Assembly (NCBI GenBank): GCA_030849065.1
Contig: JASAON010001632.1
Coordinates: 62,001 to 126,000 of the forward strand
Length of the DNA stretch: 64,000 bases
Source of the DNA: Jaenimonas drosophilae
Lineage: Eukaryota; Euglenozoa; Kinetoplastea; Trypanosomatida; Trypanosomatidae
Direction: 5' to 3'
Part shown: positions 56,731 to 64,000 of the stretch, one piece after another
How positions within the stretch are numbered: position 1 is the stretch's first letter
Layout of the letters: each line of letters begins with the position of its first letter
Program-made: the position numbers and the translations under genes
Notes under the pieces: generated by a model
What the model was told of the DNA's origin: nothing
The model's input: only the letters and a program-made list of their open reading frames with translations
Database searches by the model: none

Positions 56731-56794
56731 TTCCCTCCTCACACTTCTTTTTCTTTCCCTTCTTCACCTTCGCTCATTTTCTTCTTGCGCCTAG
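56731..56794 (+). promoter_or_regulatory. Polypyrimidine tract and AG acceptor of the 292-residue protein gene
   Basis: Sixty bases dominated by C and T (ACTTCTTTTTCTTTCCCTTC and following) end in GCGCCTAG at 56794. It leaves an 80-base 5' UTR before ATG 56875 and places the in-frame TTG at 56785 inside the intron-like outron. Confidence 0.75.
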
Positions 56795-56874
56795 CAGCAA
56801 CGCTCCCCCACCCCTCAATCATCGACGTGAAGTGCGTTTGGAGCCTTTTACCACTACTTACACAAGCAACAGCC

Positions 56875-57753
56875 ATGAACACCCGCCGAAAGGTCATTCA
56901 GCCCAAGGCGGTGAAGCCGTCTACTCAGTGGCACATTATGCACGAGGCCTACCACACCATGTTTATTCCCAAGAGCCACGAACACGTTGAGTACTGGTAC
57001 AATATGGGAGCGACGGGTGCTCAGCGTGATCTCTTCCGACAGGTGTGTGCCGAGATCTACCAGCAGGACCCCAACAAGCCCGACCCAACCTACCGTGCGG
57101 CATACACGGAGATCGTACAGCTAGAGGAGGCCCGACTCCTTGTGAAGAACTACACCATTGTCCTCACCCCAGAAGGGCAGGCCAAGGCTCGTGTGTGGAT
57201 CCTTCACGAGGCCAATCGCCGCCGCCGCGATCACTTCCGTGATGTCTTCACCGGCTGCCAAACTGTCTTTCTTTCCAAGAGCGTGATGAAGACGGACTAC
57301 GTCGCCCCGGAGGCCAATGCCTACCCAACCGATAAGGTGTTCTACCAATGCTCTGTGGACTGGGGCAGCCTCAAGGGACGGCAGAATGCCCAGGCCTTGC
57401 AGCAGCTGAAGCAGACCGCCAACACCTCGTCTGTAGTTCAACGCCCAAGCGTGATAGCCACAAACACCTCCGGAAAGCCACGCTTTACCAAGCCCAAGAG
57501 CCAGTTTGATGGTGTAAGTATGTTGGCATCTCTAGGATATGGGGATATGCCTGTGGAGGATGCCGCCCGCGAGCTGCGTGCGCGTCGTGATGCTCACCAG
57601 GAAGGTGAGCGCTACTACATCGACACCGATGGCAGCACCGTGTACAAGGCGGGTGCTACACATAAGCTTGCTGGACCTCCACCCGGGCCGGGCATCTTTA
57701 CAACCATCACCGATGAGCCGATCGCGGAGTGGAAGGTGAAGATCTGCGAATAA
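56875..57753 (+). CDS. Conserved-looking protein, unrecognised
   Basis: Encodes 292 residues from ATG at 56875 (MNTRRKVIQPKAVKPSTQWH), chosen because a textbook pyrimidine tract and AG end just upstream. The first 190 residues look folded and helical with many aromatic and charged residues (YHTMFIPKSHEHVEYWYNMG; EARLLVKNYTIVLTPEGQA; ANRRRRDHFRDVFTGCQTVF). The last 100 are Gly/Pro/Thr-rich with an RYYIDTDGSTVYKAGA turn. No membrane segment, signal or catalytic motif is visible. Codon use is G/C-biased like the ribosomal protein gene, which suggests good expression. The composition would suit a structural flagellar or cytoskeletal protein, but I cannot confirm this. Confidence 0.83.
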   Translation: MNTRRKVIQPKAVKPSTQWHIMHEAYHTMFIPKSHEHVEYWYNMGATGAQRDLFRQVCAEIYQQDPNKPDPTYRAAYTEIVQLEEARLLVKNYTIVLTPEGQAKARVWILHEANRRRRDHFRDVFTGCQTVFLSKSVMKTDYVAPEANAYPTDKVFYQCSVDWGSLKGRQNAQALQQLKQTANTSSVVQRPSVIATNTSGKPRFTKPKSQFDGVSMLASLGYGDMPVEDAARELRARRDAHQEGERYYIDTDGSTVYKAGATHKLAGPPPGPGIFTTITDEPIAEWKVKICE

Positions 57754-58129
57754 GCCCATCAAACCGAATCGTGTGCGTGTAGATGTACCAATGCCAATGC
57801 AGATGGGAACCGACGCAAAGAGCTTCGTTTTCATGTTGCATAGAGATGAATCAAGAAGGATCATCAAATGAATTCACATGATGTCCGTCGTTTTCCTATT
57901 TAGGAATGACGGGCCTTGCTTCATGCTTCATGTGAGAGAGGCTCCTTGACCCTCAACTCCACAATCATTGTTTCCTTTTCTCTCGACATTTCTTGATATT
58001 GTATTTTCATCAAGCTGTTAGTAGTACCTCCCAGTTTTGTGGGAGCTACAGTGGTTTAAGCAAGGGGGCACCACATCATCTCTACGCGCACATTTGTGTG
58101 CATTGCTTGTGTATTGGTTGATCATCAAG
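57754..58129. other. Intergenic spacer
   Basis: No gene seen. A pyrimidine-rich stretch at about 57969-58010 followed by CAAG and TTAG is the likely acceptor region for the gene starting at 58130; the in-frame codons back to a TTG at 58037 have no support as protein. Confidence 0.5.
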
Positions 58130-59188
58130 ATGGACAAGAGCGTTGAGGGCATTGTCTTTTATCGCCTCTTTGGCTCGCATCCAGCGGCGAAGGGTATGTT
58201 TCAGCAGCTTGGCTTTCCTGGTCAATCCACCACCGTGGCCCGTGTCCTGGAGCGATTGGTGGTGCAGCACAAGATCAACACCGCCAAGTACCGCTGCGAT
58301 GTTACTCGGTCGGATCGACAGAACAATAACGCCCCACCTGATGCGGCTGCTGCTGCGGCACCTTCGTCCAGCGGTGGACCGAGCAGCTCAGCAACTCTTC
58401 ACGGGGAGGACGAACTCCACACCTACGACAGCATCGTCGTGACGATATCAACGCGAAAGCTGAGCGATGAAGAGGGGGAGAAGGCCCGCGCACACAAGCA
58501 GGGTACTACCCACAGTGACCTGCCAGGAATGATGTCGATGGACGGTGCTCAACATGCCGGGCCATCCGCATCAACGTCCTCCTCACGGTCTGCGGCTCCC
58601 CGCACTGATTCCGATCCGAGATCGCTCGAACGTCTGGCCGCAGTGGCCAATCGAGTCTTCCCAGTGCACCGCGGCCAACGAGCATCTTCGGAAGCTGTGA
58701 CGTGTTCGCTCTGCGAGCTACCACCTTTTGATGGGCAGTCGCGACCGTGCTGCTCCTTCATCGTCTGTCAGGCCTGCCTCACATCGGCTCAGGCCATGAT
58801 GCCCGATGCTGGCAACTGCCCCGTCTGTGGTCGGCGCACCCTCCGTGAGAGCTCCCGCAGTGGATCACGTGAACGTGTGCGTTCAAAGACCGATGTTGGG
58901 GAGTCACTGAAGTCGGAGATCCCCTCCCGCCGAGACAGAGTGAATGGGGTTGTGGATGGCCATGAAACGCCGTCTCTGCGCTCATCGACTGGCCTGGATG
59001 GGACCCCAGGACGAGGCAGTACAAGCGCACTTGGGGCGGAGGTGGAGGTGGAACTGCGCCAAAACCTGGATCAGGTGTTGGCCCTGCTGGATGCCCGTGG
59101 ATCGGAGTTGGTGCTCCCAAACGGGCGACATCGAGGAGCAGAGATCTCTGCGCGCGACTCCGCCCTGCTTCATCCATTGAACGCATAA
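58130..59188 (+). CDS. DWNN-like and RING protein, RBBP6/Mpe1-like
   Basis: Encodes 352 residues from ATG at 58130. Residues about 1-110 resemble the ubiquitin-like DWNN domain: SVEGIVFYRLFGS, then FPGQSTTVARVLERLVVQHK and a closing strand YDSIVVTISTRKL (family SxVIVRRIP), with a 40-residue low-complexity insertion. A RING of the RBBP6/Mpe1 kind lies at 192-233: C192-SL-C195, PCCSF, CQAC and CPVC, the PCC doublet being characteristic. RBBP6/Mpe1 is a subunit of the pre-mRNA 3' end cleavage and polyadenylation machinery and a ubiquitin ligase. The CCHC zinc knuckle normally between DWNN and RING is not seen. C-terminal 110 residues are Ser/Arg-rich and then helical. Both halves fit, but the DWNN match is divergent. 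Confidence 0.75.
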   Translation: MDKSVEGIVFYRLFGSHPAAKGMFQQLGFPGQSTTVARVLERLVVQHKINTAKYRCDVTRSDRQNNNAPPDAAAAAAPSSSGGPSSSATLHGEDELHTYDSIVVTISTRKLSDEEGEKARAHKQGTTHSDLPGMMSMDGAQHAGPSASTSSSRSAAPRTDSDPRSLERLAAVANRVFPVHRGQRASSEAVTCSLCELPPFDGQSRPCCSFIVCQACLTSAQAMMPDAGNCPVCGRRTLRESSRSGSRERVRSKTDVGESLKSEIPSRRDRVNGVVDGHETPSLRSSTGLDGTPGRGSTSALGAEVEVELRQNLDQVLALLDARGSELVLPNGRHRGAEISARDSALLHPLNA

Positions 59189-59283
59189 ACTGCCGTGTTG
59201 TGATGACCAACATAACTCATTTTTCACCTTCATCTTCTGCACTTCGGTACATACTCGCTGCATAATCCTCCACTTGTTAACGT

Positions 59284-59321
59284 TATCTCCTACTCCGTTT
59301 GCTGTTCTTGTTTGTGTTCAG
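59284..59321 (+). promoter_or_regulatory. Polypyrimidine tract and AG acceptor of the stand-alone PPPDE gene
   Basis: TATCTCCTACTCCGTTTGCT continues T-rich and ends GTTCAG with AG at 59320-59321. The 5' UTR would be 16 bases and ATG 59338 the first start. Confidence 0.7.
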
Positions 59322-59337
59322 ATTGACTTGCTTCACC

Positions 59338-59808
59338 ATGACAACGGAGGTGTATCTCTACTGCTACGATCTTACCAATGGATTGGCGCGCAGTCTCAGC
59401 CCAATGCTACTAGGAAAGCAAGTGGAGGCAATCTGGCATACATCCGTCGTGGTATTTGGGAGTGAGTTCCTGTTTGATGGCGGTGTGGGTGTTCTTCAGG
59501 AAGGGATTGAGACCACCAAGTTTGGCAAGCCCCTCAAGAAGCAGCTACTTGGCAACACCGCCAAGTCCAAGGAGGATTTCCTCCAATGGGTGAAGCAGCA
59601 GAAAACGGCAGGCTTTGGCCCAGACGATTATAACCTGCTTAACCACAACTGCAACGACTTCACTCAGGCTGCATCGCAGTTCCTCCTCAAGACGGACATT
59701 CCTGCGGAGATCCGCGAGATGATTCCATCGCTGCTCAACACACCTTTTGGCCAGATGCTACGACCAACGCTTGAGCAGATGTCAGGCTCCTCTGCTCCAA
59801 GAAAGTGA
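59338..59808 (+). CDS. PPPDE (DeSI-like) isopeptidase
   Basis: Encodes 156 residues from ATG at 59338, the usual length of a single-domain PPPDE protein. DeSI enzymes are papain-fold peptidases that remove SUMO or ubiquitin. Seen: VYLYCYDLTNGLARSLSPML, the catalytic His in AIWHTSVVVFG (H34), the GGVGV turn, and the catalytic Cys in LLNHNCNDFTQAASQFLL (C105), followed by IPAEIREMIPSLLNTPFGQM, where the family has P..I..LP...L.TP.G. Both catalytic residues are intact. The closest relative visible is the first domain of the next gene, with Cys at the same number and the same closing segment, so these look like a tandem duplication. The tail ends SSAPRK. Confidence 0.95.
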   Translation: MTTEVYLYCYDLTNGLARSLSPMLLGKQVEAIWHTSVVVFGSEFLFDGGVGVLQEGIETTKFGKPLKKQLLGNTAKSKEDFLQWVKQQKTAGFGPDDYNLLNHNCNDFTQAASQFLLKTDIPAEIREMIPSLLNTPFGQMLRPTLEQMSGSSAPRK

Positions 59809-60239
59809 CAGTGCTACTACCAACCTTTTCTCCTTTACACATCAAATGTGGATGCGGTCGGACGAACAAAGATGCACATTGGTGACCTTTCTGCTGAGAT
59901 TTGGCTGCGACACAACGCTTGTGGTGCCTGTATACCCCTGCACCAATGTTGATGGTTATCCCCGTTGCCGGTGTCGCTGAGAATCGTTATGTATGTTTGT
60001 GGGACCTTTGCACGCCCTGCACCAATGTATCGGTTCAGATCTTGTGAGGGTTATCACTCCTCAAAATGTTGTTCCTCATCTGTTCTTCTTTAATTCCTGT
60101 CGAGTAGTTTCCATGGAGAAGAGCGTACACCAGCCCCATATAATACTGAAACTTTGCTCTCGAAAATCTTCGTTAGCACGAACTCACGAACAGAGGAACT
60201 TATCCACGTAGCGGAACTGCGCTGAACTTGACAACAGTG
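59809..60239. other. Spacer between the two PPPDE genes
   Basis: No gene seen. It contains a perfect 14-bp direct repeat CCCTGCACCAATGT at 59936-59949 and 60015-60028. A pyrimidine-rich stretch at about 60076-60100 followed by GAGTAG is a plausible acceptor for the gene at 60240. Confidence 0.5.
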
Positions 60240-63200
60240 ATGTCGGAAGTGGTGCTGTACTGGTACGATATCACCCAGGGCATGGCGCGCAATTTGAGCC
60301 CGATGTTTCTTGGCCGCCAACTGGAGGGTGTCTGGCACACATCCATTGTTGCCTATGGATGTGAGTTCTACTTCGTTGGAGGCGTTGGAATCTTGCGTGA
60401 TACCACACCAGGTGCAACACGTTTTGGTGTGCCCTTCCGACGCAGTCCACTGGGCCGCACGACCAAAACCGCAGATGAGTTTTTGCGGTGGACTGTGGAT
60501 CAGCGAGGCACCAATTTTGGTCCGTGGAGCTACAGCCTCCTCACGAACAACTGCAATCACTTCACACAGGCTGCCTCGCAGTTCCTACTTCAGATGGACA
60601 TTCCAGCAGATATTCGTGACATGATTCCAAACCTGCTGAGTACCCCACTCGGACAGATGCTGCGTCCCACTCTGGAACGTATGACGAGCATGATGGAGGG
60701 GGCAGCCTCCAGCGTGGGACTCAATCCTGCGACGCGGTCCATGGATGTGCATACGACTGGATCACCAGTCAATGTGAGTCAGCCACCGGCGACCCCCGGG
60801 ACGGGAGGGCTTCTGAGCCTCCGTAGTGGGCTGAGCTCCAGTGAGGAGGATGACTTGAGCCTAGCCCTGGTGATGTTGGAGTCCAACGAGCTCGTCGCAG
60901 ATGGAAAAGTGGAGGGCTACCAAAACACGTTGCTTGCCCTGACGACCCTCATGACGGTGTGGCAGAACATCATGGATCACCCCACCGAGGCAAAGTATCG
61001 TGGGCTCTCCACCTCCAGCGAGACCTATCGCACGAAGATTGCGCCACTCGAGGACTTTGGTGTGGTGGATCTTCTCCATCTCGCGGGCTTCCGTATTCGG
61101 CCACACGCGTCCGGCAACGGTGGTCAGCAGTGGGCGCTCTCCGACAACGACGGGAGTCTGCCGGTGTTGCAGCGATTGACGTCGGAGGTGGAGGGACTCA
61201 TCAACAACATGGAGTGTTCCCTTGCTGTTGCAATGAGCCTAGCCGAGGAGAATGCTCGCGTGGAGGCAGAGAGGGCGGCTTCCGCACCAAGTGTGTTAGA
61301 GTATTTTCTTTCTCCCGTTCCGGAGGACTTCACGCCACTCCACGTTGGTTCTGAAAACGGCGCGCCGCTCTTTTCCATCCTTGTTGACGAGGTTCACGGC
61401 AGCCGACACTGCTTCGGCAAGTGCCGTTTTGTGAGTGATCGCCACCTCGTTGAGGGCTCCCCAACGCAGATTGAGGCCTACTACTGCAGTCCAGACGGAA
61501 AGGAGGTGCGTCTACCAAGTGGATGTGCCTACCGCCTCTTGTGCGTGCGCAAAGGCTGCGAGGATCAGCTTCTATGGCTACCTTCCTCCATGATTGCCTG
61601 CTCGCCCTCGGTGGAGGACTTCATGTATCGTGGATATGGACGATTTGGTGTGGTTCGAGCCCCCATTCGGGGAAGCGTGCATCCTGGCGTACGGGAGCCA
61701 GCGGGACGTTGTGTGGTGCCGTATGGAGGAGAGGCACGTGTGGTGACGGAGGTGGCACAGGTGCTCTGCGAGCGCGCATGCATGCCCGAGGAGGTTCTCC
61801 GAATCGCCGACGAGCTCTACGACGGCGAGCACCGCTTAACGGAGTGGGAGCATCAACAGGGCATGTGCCCAATGGGCAGCTTCGATGAGCTTCTGTCATG
61901 GGAGCCGCCGACATTGAGTGATGCACAAACGGTGTGCCCTCTCCATCCACGAGCTCCGCGCCGCGGGAACTCCGGAAGTAGCGCCAAGGTACTCCTCTGC
62001 CACGACATGCGTGGTGGCTACTTGGAAGGTGACGCACCCTTCTTCACGTGCAGCTCGAGCATGGGTGGTCCTGTCGTGGATGGTTCCTACACCCTTCAAC
62101 ATTGGTCCTCGGTGGATGCGTTCGTCTACTTCAGCCATCATCGCGTGACAGTTCCTCCGAGGGAGTGGGTCAGTGCTGGCCATCGCCATGGGGTTCCGGT
62201 GCTTGGCACCATCATTGTGGAGGGCGGAGCCGGCGAGGCGGAGTGCGACTTCATGCTCATTGACGCACAACGCATGGCGCGCATTGTGGAGCAGCTCGTT
62301 CGTTTGTGTGATCATCACCACTTTGATGGGTACATGCTCAACATGGAGTCTCCAATGGACGTCACTCTGGCTCAACGTTTGCCTGCCTTTTGTTCCATGC
62401 TTCGGCAGAAGCTAAATGAGTCTGCAGCTGCAGGTACGATGAGGTCGGTGGTGTGGTACGATGCCGTCACCATTGACGGTAACGTCTTCTACCAGAATGC
62501 ACTCACCCTCAAGAACAAAGCCTTCTTTGATGTATGCGACGGCATCATGACCAACTACTTCTGGAACCCGATGCACATTGCTCTTTCCCGCACCGCAGCC
62601 GCCAATCGCCCTGAGGATGTGTTTGTTGGTGTTGATGTCTTTGGACGCCGCATGTTTGGTGGCGGTGGCTACAACACAAGCGTGGCTGTAGAGAATGCTG
62701 TCCGTGGCGGCCTCTCCGTGGCGCTCTTTGCGCCAGGATGGAGTATGGAGGTTGAAGGTGGTGGCTCACGTGAGAAGTTTCTGCGCTCCGACGCCCGCTT
62801 GTGGTCGAAGATGTTAAAGCACCTCGCCGCGCCTCACACACTCACGTTGGAGGCGGAGACGTCGCTGCCCGCGTGGACCGCCTTCTCCTCGGGGATTGGA
62901 CGAGGTCCATTTCGGGTTGCGGGGAAGTCAGTGACGTCGGCGGGGAGCCACTGGTGCTCATTGAGCTCCGCGCACACATTCCTCCCGCCTCGTCGGCCGC
63001 TTCTGGCGGAGTATGGCCAGAAGGCAGACGACGATGAAGAGGGAAAGAAGGGGAGTGAGTGTTTTGGTCTCCCATTCTCCGGCCCTGGTGTTGCGGTTGG
63101 CGATGTACTGCTCGCTCGCTGGGATGCTTCTACTGCCTGGTATGGAGATCGCTCGCTGACAATGGAGCTCCCACCACACTGCTTGGGTAGGGTTATGGAT

Positions 63201-63860
63201 GTGCGTGTGCTACTGCCAACTAGCGCAGCTCAGGATCTCGTCGTGGACGTTGCATGGAGGGTGAGTGGCGATGGCCGTCATCCGGCGCTGAAGGCAACGC
63301 TGGAGCGCAATGATCCCAACCGTGGAACCTCCGCACACCGTGCGGAGGTGGATCTCGTTGAGCTGGATGACGTGCTCTACGCCGACCAGCAGTGGGAGGT
63401 GCGGCGGTACACTCTGGAGAGTTGGAGTCCATCATCAGAGGGTGCGGAACCAACCGCGCTGCGTAGCCTTTTACTGTATAATCAACGGTCAGATTGCTCC
63501 ATGCGTTGTGTTGTAGGGGCGATGGCAGTGTCTTTGGTTCCTCACAATGAGATTCATGATTCCAGCAGTGCACTTATTCCAGGGCCGTTGGAGCCTGCAA
63601 CACAAGTTGTTCTGCACCCTACGCTGCGATCAACGGAGTGGATGATGGAGATGGAGCTTCCATCCATGGAGGTTGCAACGCGCGTGGCAGTTTTTGCTGA
63701 TGTGATTGCGGCAACCGAGGGCGAGGAAGTTGGCGTACCTGTGCGGACCTTCATGGGGGAGCACATTCTGCCTTCCACGGTGGATCGACTACAGGTTCGG
63801 CTTGTTGCCCCATCCACTAGTCGCGTCAGTAGCGCTCACTTCTGCCGTCTTAGTTTGTAG
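60240..63860 (+). CDS. PPPDE-PUB-DM9-GH85 fusion: cytosolic endo-beta-N-acetylglucosaminidase with isopeptidase domain
   Basis: Encodes 1206 residues from ATG at 60240. Domains in order: (1) PPPDE isopeptidase, about 1-150, with catalytic H33 (VWHTSIV) and C105 (TNNCNHFTQ). (2) PUB domain, about 225-300, NTLLALTTLMTVWQNIMDHP, EAKYRGL, ending VVDLLHLAGF. Weak UIM-like helices lie at 202-215 and 325-337. (3) Two DM9-like repeats, about 360-430 and 467-515, the second with RAPIRGSVHPG and CVVPYGGEA. (4) GH85 ENGase, about 584-860, with LLCHDMRGGYL, DAFVYFSHHRVTVPP, HRHGVPVLGT, the catalytic FDGYMLNMES (N701, E703), WYDAVTIDGN, FFDVCDGIMTNYFW, then C-terminal beta-rich modules. ENGase cuts the chitobiose core of N-glycans. 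No signal peptide, so cytosolic. I infer a p97-linked deglycosylase/deconjugase for ERAD glycoproteins. No frame break. Confidence 0.93.
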   Translation: MSEVVLYWYDITQGMARNLSPMFLGRQLEGVWHTSIVAYGCEFYFVGGVGILRDTTPGATRFGVPFRRSPLGRTTKTADEFLRWTVDQRGTNFGPWSYSLLTNNCNHFTQAASQFLLQMDIPADIRDMIPNLLSTPLGQMLRPTLERMTSMMEGAASSVGLNPATRSMDVHTTGSPVNVSQPPATPGTGGLLSLRSGLSSSEEDDLSLALVMLESNELVADGKVEGYQNTLLALTTLMTVWQNIMDHPTEAKYRGLSTSSETYRTKIAPLEDFGVVDLLHLAGFRIRPHASGNGGQQWALSDNDGSLPVLQRLTSEVEGLINNMECSLAVAMSLAEENARVEAERAASAPSVLEYFLSPVPEDFTPLHVGSENGAPLFSILVDEVHGSRHCFGKCRFVSDRHLVEGSPTQIEAYYCSPDGKEVRLPSGCAYRLLCVRKGCEDQLLWLPSSMIACSPSVEDFMYRGYGRFGVVRAPIRGSVHPGVREPAGRCVVPYGGEARVVTEVAQVLCERACMPEEVLRIADELYDGEHRLTEWEHQQGMCPMGSFDELLSWEPPTLSDAQTVCPLHPRAPRRGNSGSSAKVLLCHDMRGGYLEGDAPFFTCSSSMGGPVVDGSYTLQHWSSVDAFVYFSHHRVTVPPREWVSAGHRHGVPVLGTIIVEGGAGEAECDFMLIDAQRMARIVEQLVRLCDHHHFDGYMLNMESPMDVTLAQRLPAFCSMLRQKLNESAAAGTMRSVVWYDAVTIDGNVFYQNALTLKNKAFFDVCDGIMTNYFWNPMHIALSRTAAANRPEDVFVGVDVFGRRMFGGGGYNTSVAVENAVRGGLSVALFAPGWSMEVEGGGSREKFLRSDARLWSKMLKHLAAPHTLTLEAETSLPAWTAFSSGIGRGPFRVAGKSVTSAGSHWCSLSSAHTFLPPRRPLLAEYGQKADDDEEGKKGSECFGLPFSGPGVAVGDVLLARWDASTAWYGDRSLTMELPPHCLGRVMDVRVLLPTSAAQDLVVDVAWRVSGDGRHPALKATLERNDPNRGTSAHRAEVDLVELDDVLYADQQWEVRRYTLESWSPSSEGAEPTALRSLLLYNQRSDCSMRCVVGAMAVSLVPHNEIHDSSSALIPGPLEPATQVVLHPTLRSTEWMMEMELPSMEVATRVAVFADVIAATEGEEVGVPVRTFMGEHILPSTVDRLQVRLVAPSTSRVSSAHFCRLSL

Positions 63861-64000
63861 GGGGCCTACACTGCGACGCCCTTTCCCCCGACCCATTTCC
63901 CTGTGAGTGGTTCCCCGTACACATGTACACCCTATGCTTGACCTGACAAGCCTACACAGTGCGATGACTGGCTTTCAGACTATTTACACCTTTGCAACTC

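Noticed and set aside
60843..61254. Ubiquitin-interacting motifs flanking the PUB domain
   Set aside because: Acidic helices with LxxA-like spacing are present at 202-215 and 325-337, but the key Ser is Leu or Ala in both; kept only as a weak note.
63964..64000. ATG opening a frame to the right edge
   Set aside because: Only 12 codons visible; could be the next gene but cannot be supported.
1..64000. Insertion sequences, CRISPR arrays, bacterial operons or viral genes
   Set aside because: No inverted-repeat-bounded transposase, spacer array, Shine-Dalgarno pattern or viral protein was recognised; the content is eukaryotic throughout.

Overview
The window looks like nuclear DNA of a trypanosomatid, or at least a kinetoplastid. 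Every convincing gene is a single uninterrupted reading frame. Genes lie head to tail in two long one-direction arrays, and many starts are preceded by a long pyrimidine tract followed by AG, as expected for spliced-leader trans-splicing. The eL37 and NOG1 proteins closely resemble the trypanosomatid versions as I remember them. A CFAP91 homologue and a FOR20 homologue point to a motile flagellum and basal body. I cannot name the genus.

Layout. From the left edge to about 36.4 kb all genes are on the minus strand. In order of increasing coordinate they are: a partial gene cut by the edge, a mitochondrial-looking zinc-finger protein, a NYN-like/LOTUS protein, eL37, protein-only RNase P, a polytopic membrane protein, PRPP synthetase, Pho88/SND3, GRWD1/RRB1, CHMP1, FOR20, a tail-anchored beta-propeller, an IQ-motif protein, NOG1, a peroxisome/glycosome-type half ABC transporter, a protein with an eIF5A-like C-terminus, a small membrane protein with an Asp tail, a PUB-like protein, a HAD-like protein, derlin, a small polytopic protein, DCAF1 and a membrane-anchored DOT1-like methyltransferase. 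A divergent strand-switch region of about 0.6 kb (36446-37034) carries four long G-runs on the plus strand and is the likely RNA polymerase II start region.

From 37.0 kb to the right edge all genes are on the plus strand: MDP-1 phosphatase, a large coiled-coil protein, PEN-2, a Cdc20/Cdh1-like WD protein, a gene-poor 1.7 kb gap, two unrecognised proteins, a FAM210/DUF1279 mitochondrial protein, CFAP91, a CK1-like predicted pseudokinase, a PH-like protein, an unrecognised 292-residue protein, a DWNN/RING (RBBP6/Mpe1-like) protein, a stand-alone PPPDE (DeSI) peptidase and a very unusual multidomain endo-beta-N-acetylglucosaminidase.

Main discovery candidate: the last gene (60240-63860) joins, in one 1206-residue reading frame, an intact PPPDE isopeptidase domain, a PUB domain, DM9-like (possible mannose-binding) repeats and a GH85 endo-beta-N-acetylglucosaminidase with its catalytic Asn and Glu. 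The stand-alone PPPDE gene beside it looks like a tandem paralogue. This suggests one polypeptide that docks on p97/VCP, removes ubiquitin-like modifiers and strips N-glycans from misfolded glycoproteins. Other points of interest are the degenerate NYN domain joined to several LOTUS domains, the membrane-anchored DOT1-like enzyme, the kinase with Ser in place of the catalytic Asp, retained DCAF1 and PEN-2, and the G-run strand-switch region. Neighbours in kinetoplastid arrays are usually not functionally linked, so pathway statements rest on domains rather than on position.
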